A DNA stretch of 32,338 nucleotides, taken from positions 1-32,338 of the forward strand of contig JAICZO010000461.1 in NCBI GenBank assembly GCA_029057255.1. The letters are read 5' to 3'. The stretch is from Muribaculaceae bacterium. Its GTDB lineage: Bacteria > Bacteroidota > Bacteroidia > Bacteroidales > Muribaculaceae. The notes under the pieces are model-generated. The model was not told the DNA's origin, made no database searches, and saw only the letters and a program-made list of their open reading frames with translations. Of the stretch, positions 1 to 8,641 are shown one piece after another (position 1 is the first letter of the stretch; each line of letters begins with the position of its first letter). Position numbers and translations under genes: made by a program.

Positions 1-717
1 GGGTACTACGCCCTGGAGGTTGAATGTTGCGGGGCCGCGGCCGTCGGTGCTGTCGAATACTTCGCCGTTGATGTGTTTGCCGGTGTAGTTTACGATTACT
101 GTCGATGTTTCTTCGGGCTTGGCGCCTTCGCCTTCGTTCTCGATGATGTATGAGAGGCCGCTGTCGGTGGTCTTGACGTCCTTGCCTTCAGCTTTGAGGC
201 TCTCGACGTATTCGTTGCCTGCTTTGCCGTTTTCTACTGCTGTGGGTTCGGCTGCTTTCTCAGCTTCTTTGGCTGCGCGTGCTTTCTCTTGTGCTGCTGT
301 GTAGAGTGCCTGGAACTGTGCTGCGCGCACCTGTACTTGCTCGAATGAGATGGAGTCGGCCAGGAATGCCTGTTTGAAGGCTGTCATTGTGGCGGCTTTG
401 TTGAGTTCGACGCCGTGGTGTTCGAGCTGCTGCATCTCTGCCATCATCTGGAGTGCTACCTGCATGCCCATGCGAGTGTTGCGGCTGTCGTCGGCGCCGA
501 ATACTATCTGCATGCCGCGGAGGAATTCCTGCTTTGCGTTTTTGTCGGTGTCGTCGAACTGTGCGTAGTCGCTGTAGAGCATCGAGCCTACGTAGTCGCC
601 GTATGCGACGGAGAGGGAGTCGTTGGTGCTTGTGTCGCAGTTGCCGTCGGCGCATTTGTCGCAGCTTGTTGCGGCGAGTGCGAGGAGGGCGCATGCGCCC
701 ATCATAAATTTCTTCAT
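1..717 (-). CDS. FKBP-type peptidyl-prolyl isomerase, lipoprotein (3' end off window)
   Basis: The frame is open from an ATG at 717 to the window edge (239 codons, no stop), so the C-terminus is missing. The N-terminus is a lipoprotein signal: Lys-Lys, a hydrophobic stretch, then LAATSC with the lipidated Cys at residue 19. A helical, Gln/Glu/Ala-rich FKBP N-terminal (dimerisation) region follows at about 30-150. The FKBP catalytic domain starts near 165 and shows NYTGKHINGEVFDS, the usual substrate-pocket strand with Tyr and Phe-Asp. The sequence stops just before the pocket Trp, so catalytic competence cannot be judged. Predicted role: prolyl cis-trans isomerase and chaperone anchored in the periplasm or outer membrane. 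It lies 14 nt after the previous FKBP gene and is probably the last gene of the same transcript. The mature N-terminus is unusually cysteine-rich (Cys19, 22, 27). Family call firm, location likely. Confidence 0.9.
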   Translation of the reverse strand, partial: MKKFMMGACALLALAATSCDKCADGNCDTSTNDSLSVAYGDYVGSMLYSDYAQFDDTDKNAKQEFLRGMQIVFGADDSRNTRMGMQVALQMMAEMQQLEHHGVELNKAATMTAFKQAFLADSISFEQVQVRAAQFQALYTAAQEKARAAKEAEKAAEPTAVENGKAGNEYVESLKAEGKDVKTTDSGLSYIIENEGEGAKPEETSTVIVNYTGKHINGEVFDSTDGRGPATFNLQGVVP

Positions 718-731
718 AAGAGTTATGTTTT

Positions 732-1406
732 TTATTTGATTTCTAATAGTGTGATGTCAAACTCGAGCGCGCAGTCGGGCGGTATGACTCCGGGTATGCC
801 TGCTGTTCCGTAGGCGAGGTCCGAGGGGATGGTGAGTCGGTATTGTCCGCCTGTTTTCATGAGCAGCAGGCCTTCTGCGATGCCGGGTGCGAGGTCGCTG
901 ACGGCTGCTGTCATCGGTTCTTCGTCGGGGTTTATGTTGTCGAATACCGTGCCGTCGGGGAGTATGCCCCGGTATCGGATTGTGACGGTGTCGGCTGATG
1001 TGGGTGTCGCGCCTGTGCCTTCCTCGATTACTTCGAAGACGAGTCCGCTGTCGGTGACTGTGGCACGGGGTCTTGCCGCTGCTGCAGCGAGGAACTGTGC
1101 CGATTCGGCCACGGCGCGTGCCGACATTGCGGCGTCGATGGCTTCGTTGGCTCGGCGGTGGGCTGCCGCGTCGTATGGTAGGGCGAGTTGTTCGATGACC
1201 ATGCGCCGTACTGCCGCTGTGTCGCATCTGACGCCTGTCGCTATCAGGTCGGACAGGGCGTTGTCGACGGCGAGCTTGATGTTTGATGCGACAAATACGG
1301 CGACTTCCCGGTCAAGGTCTTTGTCCGAGCTCTTGACCGGAGTCTCCGCATTTGCTTGTAGGATTATCGCTGCCGCCGCAAAGAGCGAGCAGAGACGTCT
1401 TGTCAT
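732..1406 (-). CDS. Exported FKBP-type peptidyl-prolyl isomerase with altered active site
   Basis: A 224-residue protein with a signal peptide (MTRRLCSLFAAAAIILQANA, cleavage after about residue 20), so probably periplasmic. Residues 25-110 form the helical FKBP N-terminal region; about 115-223 are the FKBP fold (YRGILPDGTVFD at 145-156, IPSDLAYG at 193-200). The strand that normally reads VIPGW reads LAPGIAEGL, so the pocket Trp is Ile176. The Phe of the ATFGV strand is replaced in MTAAV. Both residues line the proline pocket in FKBP12-like enzymes, so isomerase activity may be weak and the chaperone role dominant (inference). The start overlaps the stop of the upstream FKBP gene in an ATGA, which implies translational coupling. 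The downstream lipoprotein FKBP follows after 14 nt. Confidence 0.92.
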   Translation of the reverse strand: MTRRLCSLFAAAAIILQANAETPVKSSDKDLDREVAVFVASNIKLAVDNALSDLIATGVRCDTAAVRRMVIEQLALPYDAAAHRRANEAIDAAMSARAVAESAQFLAAAAARPRATVTDSGLVFEVIEEGTGATPTSADTVTIRYRGILPDGTVFDNINPDEEPMTAAVSDLAPGIAEGLLLMKTGGQYRLTIPSDLAYGTAGIPGVIPPDCALEFDITLLEIK

Positions 1407-2029
1407 TTGCCGATAACCTTAATGAGTTCGACGTCGAAGATGAGGGTCTGGTTGGGGCCGATGATGCCGCCTGCACCCTGGGGGCCGTATGCGAGCTGCG
1501 AGGGTATGAACAGACGCCATTTCGAGCCTTCTGTCATGAGCTGCAGGGCTTCTACCCATCCGGGGATGACCTGTGTGACGCCGAATGTTGCGGGTTCGCC
1601 GCGGTCGACGCTGCTGTCGAATACGGTGCCGTCGATGAGTTTGCCGGTGTAGTGTACTGTCACCTGGTCGTCGGCCGAGGGGTGAGCGCCTGTGCCTTCC
1701 ACGAGCACTTCGTACTGCAGGCCGGAGGGAGTAGTCTTGACTTCGGTGCGCTTGCCGTTTGCTTCGAGGAACTCACGGCCGGCCTTTTCGTTTACTTCAG
1801 CCATGGCTGCCGCTTCCTGCTGCTGCTTCTGCTGGAGTTCGGTGAAGAATTCGTTTATTACTTTCTTTGCTTCGTCGAAGCTCATTTTGGGAGTCGCACC
1901 GTTGAAGACGGCGGCGACGGCGTCGGCGAAGTCCTGTACGTTTATCTTGTCAATGCCGGAGGCACGGAAATTGTGGCCCATGCTGAGACCGAGAGCGTAG
2001 CTCAGACGGTCAAAATCTTTATTTTCCAT
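1403..2029 (-). CDS. Cytoplasmic FKBP-type peptidyl-prolyl isomerase
   Basis: A 208-residue FkpA/FklB/Mip-like protein without a signal peptide, so predicted cytoplasmic. Residues 1-95 are the helical dimerisation region (FDRLSYALGLSMGHNFR near the start, then Gln/Glu/Ala-rich helix). Residues 100-206 are the FKBP domain with the standard pocket: Tyr127, Phe137-Asp138, Phe149, Val154-Ile155, Trp158, Tyr181. This is the best-conserved active site of the three paralogues here. It is the first gene of the operon, 25 nt downstream of a clear Bacteroidota promoter, and its TGA overlaps the ATG of the second FKBP gene. The three genes look like a tandem duplication in which later copies gained export signals (inference). 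Confidence 0.95.
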   Translation of the reverse strand: MENKDFDRLSYALGLSMGHNFRASGIDKINVQDFADAVAAVFNGATPKMSFDEAKKVINEFFTELQQKQQQEAAAMAEVNEKAGREFLEANGKRTEVKTTPSGLQYEVLVEGTGAHPSADDQVTVHYTGKLIDGTVFDSSVDRGEPATFGVTQVIPGWVEALQLMTEGSKWRLFIPSQLAYGPQGAGGIIGPNQTLIFDVELIKVIGK

Positions 2030-2053
2030 AATTATGTCAGTTATATGTCATCG

Positions 2054-2085
2054 GCAAAGTTAGGCATTTTTGCCCGAATAGCCAA
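2054..2085 (-). promoter_or_regulatory. Promoter of the FKBP operon
   Basis: Read on the minus strand, a -33-like TTGG (2085-2082) is followed after 19 nt by TAACTTTGC (2062-2054), a perfect match to the Bacteroidota -7 consensus TAnnTTTG. Transcription would start near 2047, giving a leader of about 20 nt before the ATG at 2029. The -7 box is strong and the -33 box moderate. Confidence 0.75.
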
Positions 2086-2213
2086 CGTAATAACAAAATA
2101 AAGGCACAACAAGTTTTGCGCGTCTGATTTGCAAATGTAAACTATTGAAATGTCCGCCCCGAGTCCGTAACACGACCATAAAACAGATTGTTGATAACTT
2201 TTTGGGGATATGT

Positions 2214-2234
2214 TCGAAACTTTTTCAGTTTCGA
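2214..2234. promoter_or_regulatory. Inverted repeat abutting the dcw operon -33 box
   Basis: TCGAAACT (2214-2221) and AGTTTCGA (2227-2234) are exact reverse complements separated by 5 nt. The right arm ends one base before the -33 TTTG of the rsmH promoter. This is where a dimeric activator, or a repressor touching the -33 box, would bind. The rest of 2030-2320 is AT-rich and holds only the divergent promoters and two TTTGCAAA words (2128-2135, 2235-2242). I see no mraZ or other gene there. Confidence 0.5.
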
Positions 2235-2267
2235 TTTGCAAATTACGTGCTATAGCACTAACTTTAC
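2235..2267 (+). promoter_or_regulatory. Promoter of the dcw operon (rsmH to ftsZ and beyond)
   Basis: TTTG (2235-2238), a 20-nt spacer, then TAACTTTAC (2259-2267): one base from the ideal Bacteroidota -7 TAnnTTTG. Transcription would start near 2273, about 48 nt before the rsmH ATG. No comparably good promoter is visible between here and 20733, which fits one long transcript. Confidence 0.75.
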
Positions 2268-2320
2268 ACCCTCTAAAGCCGCGTCGGAGACCAACTCTCT
2301 GTCGCGGCCGCTAACAGATT

Positions 2321-3235
<915 letters not shown>

Positions 3236-3251
3236 CACAAGCGCTATCACA

Positions 3252-3584
3252 ATGGGAATTATTCATAAGATAGGCAGCGGTGCGAGAGCCGTCATCCAGG
3301 GCGATGCCGTGTCGAGCAAGTTCTTCATGGAGCACTTCTTCGCCACGTCGTTTGTGCTGATGGCGTGCATAGCGATGATTGCTCTGCGCTTCGAGTGCGC
3401 CACCAGTCAGAACACCGTCGACCGCCTCAACCACCAGATCAACGTCATGAGCACCGAGAAGCAGAAAGAGCGCTCGCTCTACATGACCCTCACCCGCGAG
3501 TCGGCTATGCTGCATCTTGTCGACTCCCTTCACCTCGGGCTTACCGTGCCCGACCGACGCCCTGAAATAGTAAACGTACACTGA
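3252..3584 (+). CDS. FtsL-like cell division protein
   Basis: A 110-residue bitopic membrane protein: a short cytoplasmic segment, one transmembrane helix at about 29-47 (FFATSFVLMACIAMIALRF), then a periplasmic region with coiled-coil character (TVDRLNHQINVMSTEKQKERSLYMTL). Size, topology and position between rsmH and ftsI match FtsL, which joins FtsQ (DivIB) and controls the FtsW-FtsI synthase. FtsL is poorly conserved in sequence, so the call rests on context and architecture. It is separated from ftsI by only 7 nt. Confidence 0.85.
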   Translation: MGIIHKIGSGARAVIQGDAVSSKFFMEHFFATSFVLMACIAMIALRFECATSQNTVDRLNHQINVMSTEKQKERSLYMTLTRESAMLHLVDSLHLGLTVPDRRPEIVNVH

Positions 3585-3591
3585 GATAACA

Positions 3592-5802
3592 ATGGCAAAA
3601 GAATCCTCCTCAGCCCCTAACCGCCGCAACACCGACGACCGTATCAGCCCCAGCCATGCATTTGTGGTGGGGCGTTTCGGCATTATCTTCGCCATCACGG
3701 CGATACTTGCCGTTGCCATTGCCGTCATGCTTGTGCGCACCACCGTCGTCAATGCCTCGGCGTGGAACCGCATGGCCGCCTCGACCCTTGCCGACAGCGT
3801 CGTCATCTACCCCCAGCGCGGCGAGATTCTTGCCTCCGACGGCTCCATCCTCGCCACCAACCTATACTATGTCGACATCATGGTCGACTTCCGCGCCACC
3901 CGCTTCAAGATTGCCGAGTTTGTCGACTCCATCCCTATGATTGCCGACAGCCTCAGCGTCTACTTCCCGCGCTACTCCCGCAAAGAGTGGGAGCGCAGGC
4001 TCAACAAAGCCGTCGAGCCTCCCAAGTCGAAGCGCACGCGCAACTTCGTCATCGCCAAGGCCGTCCCCGACGAGATGCTGCGTAAGGTCAAGACCTTCCC
4101 CTTCTTCCGCGCCTTCCGCCGCAACAGCAACTGTACAGGTCTCAAGAGCGACCTTGTCATGAAGCGCTCCTATCCCTTCGGGCGCATGGCCAGGCTCAGT
4201 ATCGGCCGCGTGGGGCAGCTCTCCTACGACCCCGAAGTGCACGGCCGCTCCGGTCTCGAGCGTGCCCTCGACACCCTCCTCTACGGTGTGCCCGGCGTCA
4301 AGCGCAAGGTAGTGTCGACCCGCGGCACCCGCTACGCCGAGGAGCTGCCCGCCATAGACGGCTACGACGTCACCACCACCATCGACATTACGATGCAGGA
4401 CCTGCTCGAGGCCGAGCTGGGTGAAATGCTGCTCAAGTCGCATGCCGACTGGGGCACCGCCATCCTCATGGAAGTGGCCACCGGCGACATCAAAGCCATC
4501 TCCAACCTCGAGCGCGACAGCACATCGCGCACCCCGCGCTGCATCGAGGCCCTCAACCGTGCCGTCCAGGCCTACGAGCCCGGCTCGGTCATGAAAGTCA
4601 TGACCATGGCCGTCGCTCTCGAGAAAGGCTTCGGCAAGCCCGTCACCCGCGAGCTGCCTATCGGCCACAGCTTCGCCTATCTCGGCAAGCGCCCCATCAG
4701 CGACACCCACTCTCCCGCCTCCCTCCCCATCAGCCGTTTCATAGAGTACTCATCGAATATAGGCATGGTGAAGATGACCATGCCCCACTACGATGGCGAC
4801 CCCAACCGCTTCAAGAAAGACCTGGCCGAGTTAGGATTCTTCGACCGCTTCAACACCGGCATCGCCCGTGAAGTGCCGCCTTACTTCCCGACAGTGAAGA
4901 ACAATGTCGGCGGCAAGCTCGACCTGTCGCGCATGGTCTTCGGCTACTGCACGATGATACCGCCGCTGTATACCTGTGCCTTCTACAACGCCGTTGCCAA
5001 CGACGGCCGCTTCGTGCGCCCGCGCCTCGTCAAGGGTCTGCGCACCCCCGACGGCCGCGACTCGGTCATCCCCGTGTCGTATGTCAGGGAGCGCATGATG
5101 TCGTCGGAGAACGCGGCACTGCTGCGCAAGATGATGCGCGGAGTAGTGTGGGAGCAGGGCGGTACCGCCAAGAGCCTGCGCAACGATGTCGTCGAGATTG
5201 CCGGCAAGACCGGCACTTGCAAGATAGCCCTCGAGGACAAGCGCCCCCGCTACGACAAGAACGGCAAGAAACTCGACCTGCCCCCCTTCAAGGGCGGCTA
5301 TCTCGAGGGCCACTACCGCGTGACCTTCTGCGGATTCTTCCCCTACGAGAACCCCAAATACACCTGCATAGTGCTCATCAGCGACCCCAAGGTGCCCTAC
5401 CGCGGCCCTGCCGTCAGCTCGGGCGTGGTGCTTAAAAACCTTGCCCTCAAGCTCTATGCCCGCGGACTGCTCTCCGAAGACCCCACCTTCGCTGCCGAGA
5501 GCGGCGAGAAAGGTCCCGGCCCGACAGTCTACTCCTCCTTCAACACCGCCCGCAACGCCACGCTGCACTCCGACCTGCGCCTCGGCGCCACGCGTGCCAT
5601 CCGTCATCCCGAGCCATCGGCAGGAGCCGGCACCGTGCCCGACGTCAAAGGCGTGAGTCTGCGCGAGGCCCTCGCCACACTCGAGGCCGCCGGATATGCC
5701 GTCAAGTTCGAGGGCGTCGGCTACGTCTATGCGCAGAACCCCGAGGCCGGAGCCAAGGCCGTGCCGGGCACAAGAATACACCTTGCCCTCAGACATGACT
5801 GA
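3592..5802 (+). CDS. ftsI: Septal penicillin-binding protein FtsI (PBP3) with C-terminal PASTA domain
   Basis: A 736-residue class B PBP, the D,D-transpeptidase that cross-links septal peptidoglycan as the partner of FtsW. One membrane anchor lies at about 27-47. The dimerisation domain is at about 60-290 (PQRGEILASDGSILATN is the conserved entry motif). The transpeptidase domain carries all three active-site motifs: S332-V-M-K335 (nucleophile Ser332), S387-S-N389 and K539-T-G541. A single PASTA repeat starts near residue 681 (TVPDVKGVSLREALATLEAA); PASTA modules bind muropeptides or beta-lactams in other PBPs. Such FtsI-PASTA proteins are usual in Bacteroidota but not in E. coli. 30 nt to murE. 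Confidence 0.96.
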   Translation: MAKESSSAPNRRNTDDRISPSHAFVVGRFGIIFAITAILAVAIAVMLVRTTVVNASAWNRMAASTLADSVVIYPQRGEILASDGSILATNLYYVDIMVDFRATRFKIAEFVDSIPMIADSLSVYFPRYSRKEWERRLNKAVEPPKSKRTRNFVIAKAVPDEMLRKVKTFPFFRAFRRNSNCTGLKSDLVMKRSYPFGRMARLSIGRVGQLSYDPEVHGRSGLERALDTLLYGVPGVKRKVVSTRGTRYAEELPAIDGYDVTTTIDITMQDLLEAELGEMLLKSHADWGTAILMEVATGDIKAISNLERDSTSRTPRCIEALNRAVQAYEPGSVMKVMTMAVALEKGFGKPVTRELPIGHSFAYLGKRPISDTHSPASLPISRFIEYSSNIGMVKMTMPHYDGDPNRFKKDLAELGFFDRFNTGIAREVPPYFPTVKNNVGGKLDLSRMVFGYCTMIPPLYTCAFYNAVANDGRFVRPRLVKGLRTPDGRDSVIPVSYVRERMMSSENAALLRKMMRGVVWEQGGTAKSLRNDVVEIAGKTGTCKIALEDKRPRYDKNGKKLDLPPFKGGYLEGHYRVTFCGFFPYENPKYTCIVLISDPKVPYRGPAVSSGVVLKNLALKLYARGLLSEDPTFAAESGEKGPGPTVYSSFNTARNATLHSDLRLGATRAIRHPEPSAGAGTVPDVKGVSLREALATLEAAGYAVKFEGVGYVYAQNPEAGAKAVPGTRIHLALRHD

Positions 5803-5831
5803 CGGGTGCGAAAACACAAGAACACAAGACA

Positions 5832-7337
5832 ATGGACCAGTATAACGATAACCAACGAGAGACGTCCGAGGTCACCCTCGAAGTACTCCTTGACTCAATA
5901 GTCGCCGACAGCCGTCGCGGCACCCTCCCCGACGACACTGTCATCACAGCCATCACCGCCGACTCGCGCCAGGTCGTGCCCGGCGCCCTCTTCGTGGCCG
6001 TGCGCGGCGTCGAAGTCGACGGCCACCGCTTCATCGGCAAAGCCATCGAGGCCGGAGCCGTGGCCGTGGTAGCCGAAGAGCTGCCCGACAGCCTTCCCGA
6101 GGGCGTCGCCGGCATCGTCGTATCAGAGAGCCGCGTCGCTCTCGGACATCTTGCGTCGCGCTTCTACGGCGACCCCTCCGACGAGCTGACACTCGTCGGC
6201 GTCACCGGCACCAACGGCAAGACCACCATCGCCACGCTCCTCTACGAGATGGCACGCATGCGCGGTCTCAAGGCCGGCCTGCTCTCGACAGTGGCCAACA
6301 TCATCGACACCACCTCGATACCCGCCGAGCATACCACCCCCGACGCCGTCATGCTCAACCGTCTGCTGCGTCAGATGGTAGATGCCGGATGCACCTTCGC
6401 CTCTATGGAAGTGAGCAGCCATGCCGCCGACCAGCACCGTATCGCCGGGCTGACCTTCGCCGGAGGTATCTTTACCAATCTCACGCGCGACCATCTCGAC
6501 TACCACAAGACCTTCGACGCCTACCTGCAGGCCAAGAAGTCGTTCTTCGACATGCTGCCGCCCGAGGCCTTCGCCCTCACCAACGCCGATGACCGCAACG
6601 GCGAGGTCATGCTCCAGAACACCGCCGCCCGTCCGCGTGCCACCTACTCCGTGCGCGACCTTGCCGACTTCAGAGTGCGTCCTGTCGAAGAGCGCATCGA
6701 CGGCATGCTCCTTGACTTCGACGGCACCCAGGTCGAGACACGCTTTGTCGGCCGCTTCAACGCCTCGAATCTCGCCGCCGTCTATGGCGCCGCCATACTT
6801 CTGGGCGTGCCGCGTGAGGACGTGCTTATCTACATGAGCCGCCTCGTGCCCGTCGCCGGACGTTTCCAGCCCTTCCGCTCGGCCGACGGTGTGACAGGCA
6901 TCGTCGACTACGCCCACACCCCCGACGCCCTTATCAACGTGCTCGACACCATCCGCGATGTGGCCGGCGACGCACGCGTGATAACAGTCTGCGGAGCCGG
7001 AGGAAACCGCGACAACGGCAAGCGCCCCCTCATGGCCCGCGCCGCCGCCGAGCGCTCCGACGTCGTCATACTCACCTCCGACAACCCCCGCAACGAAGAC
7101 CCCGTGGCCATCCTCGACGAAATGGCGGCAGGTCTCGACCACTCGCAGCGCGCCCGCACCGAGATCATCGTCGACCGTGCCGAAGCCATCAGGCACGCTG
7201 TCGCCATAGCACAGCCCGGCGACGTGATACTGCTTGCCGGAAAGGGCCACGAGACCACGCAGACCATCGGCGACCGTGTGCTTCACTTCGACGACAGAGA
7301 AGAAATAAGCCGGGAGCTCGCCGCCCGCGGCAAATGA
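5832..7337 (+). CDS. murE: UDP-MurNAc-L-Ala-D-Glu:meso-diaminopimelate ligase
   Basis: A 501-residue Mur ligase that adds the third amino acid to the peptidoglycan stem in the cytoplasm, using ATP. Visible: the N-terminal uridine-binding domain (ADSRQVVPGALFVAVRG), the ATP P-loop GTNGKTT at 126-132, the central-domain block EVSSHAADQHRIAGL, and FTNLTRDHLDYH. The C-terminal domain contains DNPRNEDP at 417-424. The DNPR form is associated with meso-diaminopimelate, while lysine-adding MurE enzymes differ at this motif, so a DAP-type wall is predicted. It lies 30 nt after ftsI and 33 nt before mraY. Confidence 0.97.
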   Translation: MDQYNDNQRETSEVTLEVLLDSIVADSRRGTLPDDTVITAITADSRQVVPGALFVAVRGVEVDGHRFIGKAIEAGAVAVVAEELPDSLPEGVAGIVVSESRVALGHLASRFYGDPSDELTLVGVTGTNGKTTIATLLYEMARMRGLKAGLLSTVANIIDTTSIPAEHTTPDAVMLNRLLRQMVDAGCTFASMEVSSHAADQHRIAGLTFAGGIFTNLTRDHLDYHKTFDAYLQAKKSFFDMLPPEAFALTNADDRNGEVMLQNTAARPRATYSVRDLADFRVRPVEERIDGMLLDFDGTQVETRFVGRFNASNLAAVYGAAILLGVPREDVLIYMSRLVPVAGRFQPFRSADGVTGIVDYAHTPDALINVLDTIRDVAGDARVITVCGAGGNRDNGKRPLMARAAAERSDVVILTSDNPRNEDPVAILDEMAAGLDHSQRARTEIIVDRAEAIRHAVAIAQPGDVILLAGKGHETTQTIGDRVLHFDDREEISRELAARGK

Positions 7338-7370
7338 ACCGTCACGACATCAACAATATAGAAAGCAACG

Positions 7371-8618
7371 ATGCTGTATTCAATCTTTTCAATGCTTCAG
7401 GAATCCGGTTTTCCCGGAGTGCGCCTGATGAATTATATCACATTCCGCTCCGGCGCAGCCTTTGTGCTGGCGCTGCTTTTCGCCATCTTCGTAGGACGCT
7501 CCGTCATCAACCGCCTGCAGAAAATGCAGGTCGGCGAGATTATCCGCGACCTTGACCTTGAGGGACAGCTCAAGAAGACCGGCACCCCGACCATGGGAGG
7601 CGTCATCATCATCGCCGCCATCGTCATACCCTGTCTGCTTGTCGGCAATCTCACCAACCTCTACATGCTGCTTATGCTCCTCGCCACCGTGTGGTTCGGC
7701 CTGATAGGCTTCCTTGACGACTGGATGAAGCTGCGCAAGCACAACAAGGACGGCATCAAAGGCAAGTACAAGATCATAGGCCAGGTAGGCATAGCCCTTG
7801 TCGTGGCCGTGACGATGAATCTCAGCCCCGAGATGACCATCGTCGAGAACTCCGAGGTCATCAGCGCCGAGACCAACCGCGTCGAGGAAGTCATCTATCA
7901 CAGCACCGACATCAAGTCGCCCCAGACCACAATCCCCTTCGTCAAGAACAACAACTTCAACTACTCCTGGCTGACATCGTGGATGGGCGACTATGCCGAG
8001 ACAGGCGGCTGGATTGTCTTTTTCCTCATCACCATCTTCCTTGTGTCCGCCACCAGCAACGGCGCCAACCTCAACGACGGCCTCGACGGCATGACGGCCG
8101 GACTGTCGGCCATCGCCGGAGTAGCGCTCGCCGTTATGGCATACCTTGGCGGCAACATCATCTACTCGGCATATCTCAACATCATGTATGTGCCCGCCAG
8201 CGAAGAGCTTGTGGTCTATATGTCGGCCTTCGTCGGCGCCCTCATCGGCTTCCTGTGGTACAACGCCTCGCCGGCGCAGGTGTTCATGGGCGACACCGGC
8301 AGCCTCACCCTCGGCGGCGTCATAGCAGTCTTCGCAATACTTATCCACAAAGAGCTGCTGCTGCCCATCCTGTGCGCGCTCTTCTACATCGAGGACCTGT
8401 CGGTCATACTGCAGGTAGCCTACTTCAAGCGCACCGGCGGCCGCCGCATCTTCAAGATGACGCCGCTGCACCATCACTTCCAGAAAGATGCCGGCCTGGT
8501 CGACGCCCTCATACAGCGCCCCCTCAGAGCCATCCCCGAGCAGAAAATCGTGACCCGCTTCTGGATTATAGGCATCATACTCGCCGCCATAACATTCGTC
8601 ACACTGAAGATCCGTTAA
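7371..8618 (+). CDS. mraY: Phospho-MurNAc-pentapeptide transferase (lipid I synthase)
   Basis: A 415-residue polytopic membrane enzyme that moves phospho-MurNAc-pentapeptide from UDP to undecaprenyl phosphate. Catalytic motifs: FLDD with Asp116-Asp117, NLNDGLDG with Asp236 and Asp239, FMGDTGSL with Asp308, and the PLHHHF cytoplasmic loop. About ten hydrophobic helices can be drawn. Residues about 145-200 (after NLSPEMTIVE) form an extended loop relative to E. coli MraY, as is common in Bacteroidota. The start at MLYSIFSML is preferred over the later MNYITF because family members begin with this hydrophobic segment. 23 nt to murD. Confidence 0.97.
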   Translation: MLYSIFSMLQESGFPGVRLMNYITFRSGAAFVLALLFAIFVGRSVINRLQKMQVGEIIRDLDLEGQLKKTGTPTMGGVIIIAAIVIPCLLVGNLTNLYMLLMLLATVWFGLIGFLDDWMKLRKHNKDGIKGKYKIIGQVGIALVVAVTMNLSPEMTIVENSEVISAETNRVEEVIYHSTDIKSPQTTIPFVKNNNFNYSWLTSWMGDYAETGGWIVFFLITIFLVSATSNGANLNDGLDGMTAGLSAIAGVALAVMAYLGGNIIYSAYLNIMYVPASEELVVYMSAFVGALIGFLWYNASPAQVFMGDTGSLTLGGVIAVFAILIHKELLLPILCALFYIEDLSVILQVAYFKRTGGRRIFKMTPLHHHFQKDAGLVDALIQRPLRAIPEQKIVTRFWIIGIILAAITFVTLKIR

Positions 8619-8641
8619 ACACACCTTATATATAATATATA

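Noticed and set aside
2041..2241. 66-codon minus-strand frame between the FKBP operon and rsmH
   Set aside because: It covers both divergent promoters, is AT-rich and shows no protein-like pattern.
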